From NCBI GenBank assembly GCA_041652635.1, contig JBAZGW010000002.1, positions 1 to 56,644 of the forward strand: DNA of 56,644 nt, in the 5' to 3' direction. How positions within the stretch are numbered: position 1 is the stretch's first letter; every line of letters begins with the position of its first letter. The stretch is from Undivivens sp041652635 (GTDB taxonomy: Bacteria > Omnitrophota > Gorgyraeia > Gygaellales > Profunditerraquicolaceae). Below are positions 16,877 to 24,709 of the stretch, piece by piece. The notes beneath the pieces are model-generated. The model saw only the letters and a program-made list of their open reading frames with translations. It had not been told where the DNA came from and did not search any database. The translations under genes and the position numbers were made by a program.

Positions 16877-17692
16877 GTGAAGAAATATTTACCGGTGATC
16901 ATTATCAGCGCGGTTGTTGCCGTTTTGATCTTTTTGGTAGCGGTCAATATGCACGCGAAACGATCCGGCAAAAGTCAGCCTTCCGATAAATCGTCGATTT
17001 CGGCCGTTCTCGCGCAGGCGCAGGATCTTGAGAAGAAAGGCGATATTCAGGAAGCCGCAGCCGCTTATCAAAGCCTGATCGTGGATTATCCCAGTTCCCA
17101 GGAGGTAGTATCTTGGCAGAAGAAAGCGGATGACTTGAATATCCGGCTGCTTTTTTCCCCGGTCATTACAGAAGGTAGCGCGGCTTACGTTATAAAACCG
17201 GGGGACACGCTGATAAAGATAGCCAGGGAGTTCAAGACGACACCGGAATTGATAATGAAAAGCAACAATCTTCCCGGAGATAAGATCATCCCGGGAAGAA
17301 AGATCAAGGTATGCGTTGTGCCTTTTAATATTTTCGTGGATAAATCGCAGAATATCCTTATCCTGAAATCGAAAGAAGAAGTTATAAAGACATATGTGGT
17401 TTCCACCGGAGCGAATAATTCTTCCCCGGTAGGCACTTTCAAGATCGTCAACAAGATCGTGAAACCGACCTGGTTTAGATCCGGGGCGGTGGTCCCTTCC
17501 GGTAGCCCGGATAACGTGCTGGGGACCCGCTGGATGGGATTTGATCTGGCGGGATACGGGATACACGGCACTACCGAACCGGAAAAACTCGGGCAGCAGG
17601 TAACCCAGGGGTGTGTGCGTATGTCCAATGCGGAAGTGGAAGAATTATACACATTGATACCGGTCGGAACCGAAGTAGTTATTGTGGATTAA
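16877..17692 (+). CDS. LysM-containing L,D-transpeptidase
   Basis: Makes 3-3 peptidoglycan cross-links or attaches proteins to peptidoglycan, in the periplasm. There is an N-terminal membrane anchor (about 5-24), a TPR-like helix pair (about 45-75), a LysM domain (about 96-142; YVIKPGDTLIKIA and PGRKIKV) and a YkuD catalytic domain (about 148-271) with the H-G-T and Q-G-C-V-R-M catalytic block. It starts at GTG, with GGAGG 5 bases upstream. A TPR-like unit before LysM is a common form in this clade. Confidence 0.9.
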   Translation: MKKYLPVIIISAVVAVLIFLVAVNMHAKRSGKSQPSDKSSISAVLAQAQDLEKKGDIQEAAAAYQSLIVDYPSSQEVVSWQKKADDLNIRLLFSPVITEGSAAYVIKPGDTLIKIAREFKTTPELIMKSNNLPGDKIIPGRKIKVCVVPFNIFVDKSQNILILKSKEEVIKTYVVSTGANNSSPVGTFKIVNKIVKPTWFRSGAVVPSGSPDNVLGTRWMGFDLAGYGIHGTTEPEKLGQQVTQGCVRMSNAEVEELYTLIPVGTEVVIVD

Positions 17693-17719
17693 AAGTCCGC
17701 TAAGGAGAAAATAATACAG

Positions 17720-18679
17720 ATGAACGGGCTCGCCTTTGAAAAACCGATTATCGAGTTGGAGAAGAAAATAGATGAATTGAAGCTTTTCGCCTCCGAGAAA
17801 AAGATAGATTTGTCCTCTGAGTTGAAGAAAATGGAGGAAAAGCTCGAAGCCTTGAAACGCCGCACTTACGGCAACCTGACCCCCTGGCAGAAAGTGCAGA
17901 TAGCCAGGCATCCGCAGCGTCCATATACGCTGGACTATATTTCTTCGTTAATGACCGACTTTGTGGAATTGCACGGGGACAGGATCTTTGGGGATGATAA
18001 AGCGATGATCTGCGGTTTCGCCGTGTTCGAAGGGACGAAAGTAGCTGTTATCGGGCACCAGAAGGGAAGGGATACCAAAGAGAACTTAAAACGCAATTTC
18101 GGTTGCGCCCACCCGGAAGGCTACCGTAAGGCGCTGCGTTTAATGCAGATGGCGGAGAAATTCGGTTTACCGGTGATAATTTTCATAGATACTCCCGGAG
18201 CTTACCCGGGTATAGGCGCGGAAGAGCGAGGTCAGGCTCAGGCGATAGCGTTGAACTTGCGGGAGATGGTTTGCATCGGCGTGCCGATAATAGCCACTGT
18301 TATTGGAGAAGGCGGTTCCGGAGGCGCTTTAGGAATCGGCGTGGCCGATATGGTTTGCGTCTTGGAGAACGCGTATTATTCCGTGATCTCTCCGGAAGGC
18401 TGTGCCGCTATACTTTGGAAAGACGGTTTAAAGGCGCCGGATGCCGCTGAAGTGCTGAAATTAACGGCAACGGATTTATTAAAACTGGGCGTAATAGATT
18501 GCGTGATCCCCGAACCGATGGGGGGAGCGCACCGCAATCCTCAGGAAACCGCCGCGAATGTCAAACAAGCGGTCGGCGGATACCTTAAAAAGCTTCTTAA
18601 ACTGGATAAAAAAACGCTTCTTGATTCCAGATATGATAAATTCCGCAAGATAGGAAAGATCCTGGAAGAGAAGAATTAA
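17720..18679 (+). CDS. accA: Acetyl-CoA carboxylase carboxyltransferase subunit alpha
   Basis: Transfers the carboxyl group from biotin to acetyl-CoA, giving malonyl-CoA, together with AccD. The N-terminal helical part begins FEKPIIELEKKIDEL. The crotonase-fold core contains ARHPQRPYTLDYI, the G-x-Q-K-G-R-D-T block and IGEGGSGGALGI. The length of 319 aa is standard. AAGGAG precedes the ATG. Malonyl-CoA is also the extender for the polyketide synthase encoded 4 kb downstream, though accA is housekeeping and not part of that operon. Confidence 0.96.
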   Translation: MNGLAFEKPIIELEKKIDELKLFASEKKIDLSSELKKMEEKLEALKRRTYGNLTPWQKVQIARHPQRPYTLDYISSLMTDFVELHGDRIFGDDKAMICGFAVFEGTKVAVIGHQKGRDTKENLKRNFGCAHPEGYRKALRLMQMAEKFGLPVIIFIDTPGAYPGIGAEERGQAQAIALNLREMVCIGVPIIATVIGEGGSGGALGIGVADMVCVLENAYYSVISPEGCAAILWKDGLKAPDAAEVLKLTATDLLKLGVIDCVIPEPMGGAHRNPQETAANVKQAVGGYLKKLLKLDKKTLLDSRYDKFRKIGKILEEKN

Positions 18680-19149
18680 ATTCCAGCCGCGGTAGTGCGC
18701 TGTGGCGTTAATTCTTAAGACAGTGCACAGGTCCGTCGGCGTATTAGCGGCGGACAAAGTCTCGCCAAGCTTCCATGACGTTCGGCTCCCGGCTTTCTAT
18801 CTTCAATAACACGCATTAGAGAACTTCCGTAACAACGTAAAACAGGCCGCGTCCCGCCATAAATAATTCCGCCGTATTGAAATGTAGCCTTTTCCGGCTT
18901 GATCTCTGTGATAAATCCTTTCATATGATCACGATTTCACGTTTTTACGCGGATAACGCTGCTGCCCAGAGTTCTTTTTCAAAACATATTCTAAAAAAAA
19001 GCAGCTTGATTATAACGCCGACAGCCGTTACTATATGGAATATGGAAACGATCATCCTCTGCGCAGGAAACCGCGGTTATTAAGCCCCGGGGCTCAATGA
19101 AGATAACGGCGGGTGTTCATAATGCAGCTAAAATACAATATACATAAGT
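18680..19149. repeat. Spacer with a third dispersed repeat
   Basis: No supported gene lies in this 470-base spacer. GTAGTGCGCTGT (18692-18703) and ACAGTGCAC (18720-18728) form the same terminal inverted repeat as at 3885-3920 and 156-183. It is followed by a GTCCGTCGGCG/GCGGCGGAC imperfect hairpin near 18731-18755. A 69-codon minus-strand ORF (18924 to 18715) begins plausibly but dissolves into the repeat, so I do not call it. The last 30 bases hold TACAAT (19134-19139), 10 bases before the next ATG, a possible -10 box. Confidence 0.45.
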
Positions 19150-19845
19150 ATGTCTAAAAAGTCAGAGAAGATCCTATCGCTTTATGAAGTCTACGCCTTA
19201 AAACGCGGCGGTAATCCCGATAAGCCTTTCGCTCCCGGAGTACTGAATGCCGACCTGGAAGCGCGTTCCTATCAGGAGATGGTGGAAATATTCGAAGACA
19301 GGATAAACAGGTGGTATTTCAACGTGGCGGAAGAAATACAGCATAAGATAGCCGATTATAATTTCGCCGTTGTCATACTCTGCAGCACTATTCTGGACCT
19401 GATGAGTCAGTATGTTTATGCCGTGCCGGTTTCAGGAGAATCAGTGTTCAAGAAATTCTTCCGGGAGTATCTCGGAGAATACAATTACGTTATAGACCCT
19501 CCGATAATCAGCTGTTATTTCAATAAGAGGCGCAAGAAATGGCTTAAAGAGACGATCAAGGATGTCGCGGACGGCTTCTACCATTGCTTTCGCTGCGGTG
19601 TGGTGCATTCGGCCGGCATCCTTGAATACGGCCGCATAAGCACGCGTTATCCCGACGAGATCGTCAGGATAGTCGAATGGGGGAACGGGAAAAAGGAGAT
19701 CAACGTTAATCCGGTGGAGTTCCTGCTGCGTTTAAAAGAGATCTTCGCCGATTATGTGCGCAGGCTGAAGGAAGAAGAGTTCCTGCCCAAGAAAAACTTT
19801 ATCGAGAAGTTCAGATTGGAATACGGGGTGAATGTTCCGGAGTGA
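19150..19845 (+). CDS. Hypothetical protein with a HEPN-like R-x4-H motif
   Basis: A 231-aa, mostly helical soluble protein. In the centre is F-Y-H-C-F-R-C-G-V-V-H-S, in which R-C-G-V-V-H satisfies the R-x4-6-H signature of HEPN nucleases and follows a helix, as in that fold. This is only a motif-level resemblance; many helical proteins could show it. No paired minimal nucleotidyltransferase antitoxin lies next to it. There is no clear Shine-Dalgarno sequence, and a possible -10 box lies 10 bases before the ATG. Confidence 0.6.
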   Translation: MSKKSEKILSLYEVYALKRGGNPDKPFAPGVLNADLEARSYQEMVEIFEDRINRWYFNVAEEIQHKIADYNFAVVILCSTILDLMSQYVYAVPVSGESVFKKFFREYLGEYNYVIDPPIISCYFNKRRKKWLKETIKDVADGFYHCFRCGVVHSAGILEYGRISTRYPDEIVRIVEWGNGKKEINVNPVEFLLRLKEIFADYVRRLKEEEFLPKKNFIEKFRLEYGVNVPE

Positions 19846-19865
19846 TCCCGATGAAGGAGGAGGAT

Positions 19866-20120
19866 ATGCGTAAAGATCTGCTTGTGGTGTTGATAGGCAG
19901 CCGGGTCAGGAAGGCTCTGCCGGTGCAGGAGATATTGACCAGGTACGGCTGTATCGTGAAAACCAGGCTGGGGATACACGACGCGGGTAAGAACGGGTGT
20001 GCCGATACAGGGCTCATTATTCTGGAATTGATCCCCCAGGGACCGCGGATAAAGAAACTAAAAAAAGAGCTGGATGCGCTCCCGGGAGTAAAAGCTCAAT
20101 TGGTAACTATTTCTGTCTGA
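19866..20120 (+). CDS. TM1266-like small ACT-fold regulator
   Basis: An 84-aa ferredoxin-like (ACT-type) protein: LVVLIGSRVRKALPVQEILTR, a central G-I-H-D and C-terminal LPGVKAQLVTISV match the TM1266 family, named putative iron-only hydrogenase system regulators. The start is the ATG at 19866 because AAGGAGGAGG precedes it; an upstream in-frame GTG at 19842 would overlap the previous gene. No hydrogenase maturation gene is visible in this window, so any link to hydrogenase is only by family name. Confidence 0.75.
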   Translation: MRKDLLVVLIGSRVRKALPVQEILTRYGCIVKTRLGIHDAGKNGCADTGLIILELIPQGPRIKKLKKELDALPGVKAQLVTISV

Positions 20121-20139
20121 AAAACAACCGGTATTATCC

Positions 20140-20168
20140 TTGACAGGAACGGGATGTTTTTATAAAAT
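20140..20168 (+). promoter_or_regulatory. Sigma-70-type promoter of the polyketide operon
   Basis: A consensus TTGACA (20140-20145), 17-base spacer and TAAAAT (20163-20168). It is followed by a structured 5' leader and the tightly packed gene run to 29078. Confidence 0.7.
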
Positions 20169-20176
20169 ATTAATAA

Positions 20177-20222
20177 CGGCCCGATAATATACCGCGCCTG
20201 TAGGACGGTAGAACACGGGCCG
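20177..20222 (+). promoter_or_regulatory. Structured 5' leader hairpin
   Basis: CGGCCCG (20177-20183) pairs with CGGGCCG (20216-20222). Inside, TACCG (20190-20194) pairs with CGGTA (20206-20210), capped by CC-TGTA-GG. It begins just after the predicted transcription start and lies about 70 bases before the first gene. I cannot match it to a riboswitch class I know, and there is no T-tract. Confidence 0.4.
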
Positions 20223-20292
20223 ATATTCCCTTCTGCCGCAGCGCTTATACGTTTTACGCAGTCTGCGAATGAGGGTTTTTTCTTATAAGCTT

Positions 20293-20577
20293 ATGATCTG
20301 GGATATCTCCACTGAAATTAAATTCAAATCTGTAATTGCCAGGCTGCCTGTTTTTCACAGACGGATAGCCGAAGAATCCGTGATAAAAAAAGCGCAGAGC
20401 AACGCTTTAGAGCGCAAGTCGGCGCGGGTCGAAGAAGCGGACGTAATAAGCGCGTTTTTCAGCGAGGTCCCGCTGGCATTCTACAGTATGATGATCCGTG
20501 CTTTGGAGCAGAGCGGATTTGATTACAATAAATACGGGTTCCCTTTGAAGAATGCCGGGCAACGGGTAAATAAATGA
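20293..20577 (+). CDS. PCP-reductase-like small helical protein
   Basis: Small protein (94 aa) with the W-x-x-x-x-E-x(6)-L-P-x-F-x-R-R pattern of the PCP_red domain, the small helical domain found at the C terminus of light-independent protochlorophyllide reductase subunit B and in many short orphan proteins. I prefer the ATG at 20293, which puts the tryptophan at position 3 as in relatives; an in-frame ATG at 20269 is the alternative. It is the first gene after the operon promoter and overlaps panE by 4 bases, so it belongs to the polyketide operon by position. Function unknown. Confidence 0.6.
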   Translation: MIWDISTEIKFKSVIARLPVFHRRIAEESVIKKAQSNALERKSARVEEADVISAFFSEVPLAFYSMMIRALEQSGFDYNKYGFPLKNAGQRVNK

Positions 20578-21578
20578 AGGTAGCGGTGATCGGGGCCGGC
20601 GCGATCGGTGGCCTATGCGCCGCCTATCTTAAGCTTGCCGGTAAAGACGTTACTCTTGTCGTCAGGCCTCCCGGCGTCGGGATTCTGGCGAAAAACGGTT
20701 TATCCGTCAGCGGGGTGCGCGGAGAGAGAAATGTCGGCGTCCCGGTTGTCGAGAGAGTGGATTTTCTTCCCGATATATGCATAGTCGCCGTAAAAACCCA
20801 GGATATAGAAGAAGCGGCCGCAGGTAATCCTGAAGCTTTACGGGCAGAAACTGTTATTACCACGCAGAACGGACTGCGGGCGGAGGAAATGCTTCTGCGT
20901 TATTCCGCTCCGGATAAGATAGTATCCGGCATCGTTATGTTCGGGGCGACTTCTTTCGAACTCGGCAGGGTCGTCCATAACTTTGAAGGCAGTTTTATCA
21001 TAGGCGGTTATTCCGGCGGCCGCGGGAGGAGTCTTGCCCGTGCGGAAGAATTGTTGTCGGGTGCGTTTCCGGTAAGTCCGGCGGACAATATAAAAGGGAT
21101 GAAATTATTAAAGGTGTTTCTTAACGCTAATAATTGTATCCCGGCCATACTGGGAACGACTATGCAGGAAGCGTTCAGCGACCTGCGCATCTGCGGGTTA
21201 AGCGCAGCCATTTGGAAAGAAGGCTGGCGGGTGGTTATGGATGCCGGACTGAAACCGGAATCACTGCCGGATTTTCCGGTTGAACGCGTTTCCGGACTGA
21301 CGGCAATGCCTTTAGAAAGGGCAGCCGGTGTTTTTCACGGCATAATGGCCGGATTGAGCAAAGAGCCGCTTTTCGGGTCAATATTGCAAAGTATAAAAAG
21401 AGGCCGGACTACAGAAATAGATTATTTAAACGGCGAATTCGTGCGCATTGCCGCCTCGCGGGGAAGCAACGCCGGTCTTAATGAGGTGCTGGTGCGTATG
21501 GTGCACGATGTGGAACGCAGCGGCAGATTCTTCGCTAAAGAGGAATTACTCCGTGAGACAGCTTGTTTTTTACAATAA
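20574..21578 (+). CDS. panE: PanE/ApbA-type 2-dehydropantoate 2-reductase
   Basis: NADPH-dependent reductase fold. G-A-G-A-I-G-G at residues 7-13 binds NADPH. The C-terminal helical domain has LLKVFLNANNCIPAILG near 180, including the family's catalytic lysine, and E-I-D-Y-L-N-G-E near 282. The length of 334 aa is somewhat above typical PanE. The classical role is pantoate synthesis for CoA and phosphopantetheine. Inside a polyketide operon it could supply the ACP prosthetic group or act as a tailoring ketoreductase; sequence alone does not decide. It lies 5 bases upstream of the next gene. Confidence 0.8.
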   Translation: MKVAVIGAGAIGGLCAAYLKLAGKDVTLVVRPPGVGILAKNGLSVSGVRGERNVGVPVVERVDFLPDICIVAVKTQDIEEAAAGNPEALRAETVITTQNGLRAEEMLLRYSAPDKIVSGIVMFGATSFELGRVVHNFEGSFIIGGYSGGRGRSLARAEELLSGAFPVSPADNIKGMKLLKVFLNANNCIPAILGTTMQEAFSDLRICGLSAAIWKEGWRVVMDAGLKPESLPDFPVERVSGLTAMPLERAAGVFHGIMAGLSKEPLFGSILQSIKRGRTTEIDYLNGEFVRIAASRGSNAGLNEVLVRMVHDVERSGRFFAKEELLRETACFLQ

Positions 21579-21583
21579 CACTT

Positions 21584-22189
21584 ATGATAAAAACCCCATT
21601 CCCTAAATTAAAACTGACAGTCTTGAACATATACGGAGAATGTTATCACGGCTATAAACCCGGCGATGAGATCATTCTTGAAGATTTTACTCATCCCCCC
21701 GCGTATTTCTGCCTGGGACTGGCGCATGTATTGTTCCCTATTATCTATGCCTTGAGTTTCGGCGCCAGGTTCCCTTTTAGGGATAACCAGCGTTCGTTGC
21801 AGGTAACCTGTCCGGACGGCGGAAAAATGGAGTTCAAGGTGGAAATACTGGATAAGTCCGGAGCCGCGGAAACTCTCCCCAAGGACAATAGTTATTCAGG
21901 GCCGCACCCTAAGAAAATGACGATAGAAGTGGTTAAATCCAAAGGTAAGTGCACGTATGGATATAAAGTGGGCGATAAATTCGAAACTACCGGCTTAAAA
22001 TGTATCCCCGGTTTCTGCGGCGCGGCCTTCCATACCGCGTTCCCGGCACTCTTCGCTCTGAACTTCGGGGCGAAGTTCTTCTTTATGAACGATCCCGACG
22101 GCATAGACACGGTGACTTGCCCGGACGGGGGAAACATCGTATTTAAAGTTTCCCGCGCGCAGGGGCAGAAAGAGAATACGGCGGAATGA
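21584..22189 (+). CDS. Tandem TIGR04076-family protein
   Basis: Two copies of the same roughly 85-residue domain occur in one chain (201 aa). Copy 1 has Y-G-E-C-Y-H-G-Y-K-P-G-D and V-T-C-P-D-G-G-K-M-E-F-K-V; copy 2 has K-G-K-C-T-Y-G-Y-K-V-G-D and V-T-C-P-D-G-G-N-I-V-F-K-V. TIGR04076 proteins are normally single-domain and of unknown function; the cysteines at equal places in both copies could bind a ligand. I start at the ATG at 21584. The gene overlaps the KS-alpha start (ATGA), making it part of the polyketide operon. Confidence 0.7.
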   Translation: MIKTPFPKLKLTVLNIYGECYHGYKPGDEIILEDFTHPPAYFCLGLAHVLFPIIYALSFGARFPFRDNQRSLQVTCPDGGKMEFKVEILDKSGAAETLPKDNSYSGPHPKKMTIEVVKSKGKCTYGYKVGDKFETTGLKCIPGFCGAAFHTAFPALFALNFGAKFFFMNDPDGIDTVTCPDGGNIVFKVSRAQGQKENTAE

Positions 22190-23450
22190 AGAATATTCGC
22201 AGGGTAGTGATAACAGGCATAGGCGTGGTCTCCCCGAACGGCATAGGTAAAGATCCCGTCTGGGATGCCATGTCCGGAGGCAAGTCCGCGGTCAGGCTGG
22301 TGGATGAGTTCGACGTTTCCATCTTCAACACCAGGATCGCGGCGCAGGTAAGGATTTTGACCCGTTTAAACTGGGATTAAGCCATAGCGACGCCGTGCGC
22401 ATGGACAGATACGTGCAATTCGCGGTTGTCGCCGCCGATATGGCGGTCAAGGATAGTGGTTTGGATTTTTCCTCTCAGGATGTCGAGCGCTGCGGCGTGT
22501 GCCTGGCCAACGCTATTTGCGGCACAAAGTATATGGAGGAGGAATTCGTGCTTGTTACCGACAACGGCAGGAAGCCGATAGATCCTTCCCTTGTCCGTCC
22601 TGATCTTTACGATGCCGCTATGTTCAATACCCCCTCCATTGAATTATCCTATAAGTACGGGCTTAAAGGCGTATGTAACACCTTATCCACCGGGTGCACC
22701 GCGGGCACGGATTCTTTGGGGTTCGCTCTTGAGAGCATACAGGACGGCGAACACGATATTATGCTGGCGGGAGCGGCCGAGGCCCCGATCACACCCATAA
22801 CTTTCGGTTCTTTCGACGTAGTGAACGTGCTTTCTTCCAGGAACGACGCCCCGGAAAAGGCCAGCCGTCCTTTCGACGCAAAACGCGACGGCTTTGTCCT
22901 TTCCGAAGGGGCGGGTATACTGGTTCTGGAGGAAATGGAGCACGCCTTAAAGAGGAACGCGCGTATTTACGCGGAAGTGGCCGGTTTCGGGACCAGCTGC
23001 AACGCTTTTCATATGACAGATCTTCCGGCAGACGGGACCGCTATGGCCAATTGTATACAACTGGCGGTGAAAGACGCCGGGATCAAACCGCGTGATGTGG
23101 GCTATATCAACGCGCACGGTTCCTCCACCAGGATGAACGATATCTTCGAGACAAGCGCTTATAAAATGGTTTTCGGAGATTACGCGTATAAACTCCCGAT
23201 GAGCTCCTTGAAATCGATGATCGGGCATCCTTTGGCCGCCGCCAATGCCATAGAACTGGCGGTCTGCTCCATGATTTTCGAGAAGAATATTCTTCCTCCG
23301 ACGATCAACCAGGAGGAACGGGATCCGCTTTGCGATCTGGATTATATACCGAATCAGGCGCGGCAGAAGAAAGTCGACGTGATACTCAAGACCAGCAGCG
23401 GTTTTTCCGGCATACATTCGTCGCTGGTCCTACGCAGGTTCGAGGGATAG
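22186..23450 (+). CDS. Type II PKS ketosynthase KS-alpha, with a one-base frameshift
   Basis: Condenses malonyl units on the ACP. The first 54 or so codons read MKNIRRVVITGIGVVSPNGI in frame 1. The frame then shifts near 22347-22352, where CAGGTAAGGAT lacks one base (GTAAAGG would restore it), and the protein continues as K-D-F-D-P-F-K-L-G in frame 3 to 23450. The second part has the full catalytic set: Cys in STGCTAGTD (about residue 170), His in N-A-H-G-S-S-T (about 310), and Lys and His in L-K-S-M-I-G-H-P (about 342 and 347). Either this is an assembly error or the gene is broken. Everything downstream of the shift is free of stops and well conserved, so a sequencing error or a very recent mutation is likely. 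It sits one base before KS-beta, the order of type II PKS pairs. Confidence 0.85.
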
Positions 23451-23451
23451 A

Positions 23452-24681
23452 ATGAAAAGCATCGCTGTTACAGGAATAGGCGTGGTTGCCCCTTCCGGCA
23501 TAGGCAGGAGGCAGTTCTGGGCGAATATCAAGTCCGGGAGGTCTTTCGTCAGAGAGATAACGCGTTTCGACGCTTCCAAGTATCCTTCCCGCATCGCGGG
23601 GCAGATAGATGATCTAGATAAATACAGCCATGTGTCGGAAAGGCTGTTGAAAAAAATAGACGCGTTTTCCCATATGGCCCTGGTTGCTTCCGAACTGGCC
23701 TTGCAGGAAGCAGGCATAGACATAAAAAAAGAGGATCCGGACCGGGTGGGGATCTTTCTGGGCAACGCCATCGGCGGCTGGCTGTATGCGGAAACCGAAT
23801 TGCGCGATCTCTATCTGGAAGGAAGAGAAGGCGTGTCCCCTTATATGGCGTCCGCGTGGTTCCCGGCCGCTCCCCAGGGACAAGTTTCCATTTATTACGG
23901 GATAAAAGGTTTCAGTAAAACGGTGGTGGCGGACAGGGCCGGTTCTTTGATGGCCATCGGTTACGCCCGTAAAACCCTTTCCAAAGAAAAACTTGATATT
24001 ATCCTCGCCGGCGGCATGGAAGCACCCGTTACGCCTTACGCGCTGCTTTGCTGTAATACTTACGGCGGTATCTGCACGGAGAATAAGGATCCGGCCGCGG
24101 CATACCGTCCGTTCGACAAGAGCAGGGCCGGATTTGTAGTCGGAGAGGGCGCCGCCATCATGGTTATGGAAGAACTTGAACGCGCCAGGCAAAGAGGCGC
24201 GAAAGTGATGGGGACGATAACCGGATACGGCACCAGCTGCGACGGAGTGGACAGGATAAATCCGGACAACTCCGGTTTACAGTTGAGCCGGGCCATAAAA
24301 ACAGCGCTTCAGGATGCCGGTATCTGTCCTGCGGATATAGATTATATAAGCTTAGACGGGATGGCGGACGACGCCTGGGATTACGGGGAAGCGGACGCCA
24401 TCAAGAGGGTTTTCGGCGCCAAGGCCGGGGATATCCCGGTGAGTTGCCCGAAGTCGATGTTCGGCAACCTGCTGGGCGCTTCCGGGGCTTTGGATGTGAT
24501 CATCGCCCTGCTTGCTATGGAGCACTCGTTGATCCCGCCCACATTGAATTTAAATGACCCTGATCCCGCATGGTTGAATTATGTTAAAGATAAAGCGTTG
24601 GAGAGAAGAGTGGATAAGGCCCTGGTCATTTCCCGCGGCAGGGGGGGGATCAATTCAGCGTTGGTCATAGAAAGAGCATAA
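23452..24681 (+). CDS. Type II PKS chain length factor (KS-beta)
   Basis: A 409-aa ketosynthase fold aligned end to end with its neighbour, but with the active site dismantled. The catalytic Cys position in V-A-D-R-A-G-S is Arg, the first His (N-A-H-G) is Asp in S-L-D-G, and the second His (G-H-x-L) is Asn in P-K-S-M-F-G-N; only the Lys remains. Loss of catalysis with an intact fold, directly after an active KS, is the hallmark of chain length factors, which form a heterodimer with KS-alpha and set polyketide length. It starts one base after KS-alpha, so stoichiometric translation is likely. Confidence 0.88.
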   Translation: MKSIAVTGIGVVAPSGIGRRQFWANIKSGRSFVREITRFDASKYPSRIAGQIDDLDKYSHVSERLLKKIDAFSHMALVASELALQEAGIDIKKEDPDRVGIFLGNAIGGWLYAETELRDLYLEGREGVSPYMASAWFPAAPQGQVSIYYGIKGFSKTVVADRAGSLMAIGYARKTLSKEKLDIILAGGMEAPVTPYALLCCNTYGGICTENKDPAAAYRPFDKSRAGFVVGEGAAIMVMEELERARQRGAKVMGTITGYGTSCDGVDRINPDNSGLQLSRAIKTALQDAGICPADIDYISLDGMADDAWDYGEADAIKRVFGAKAGDIPVSCPKSMFGNLLGASGALDVIIALLAMEHSLIPPTLNLNDPDPAWLNYVKDKALERRVDKALVISRGRGGINSALVIERA

Positions 24682-24709
24682 GCACATTCTTTAGATAAGG
24701 AGGCTTACC

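Noticed and set aside
17720..18679. accA as part of the polyketide cluster
   Set aside because: It is a standard housekeeping subunit, separated from the operon by a repeat spacer, two unrelated genes and a separate promoter.
18715..18924. 69-codon minus-strand ORF after accA
   Set aside because: The second half consists of the dispersed repeat and hairpin; no family signal and no ribosome binding site.
19150..19845. HEPN toxin of a toxin-antitoxin pair
   Set aside because: Only a short motif supports it, and the adjacent gene is not a nucleotidyltransferase or known antitoxin.
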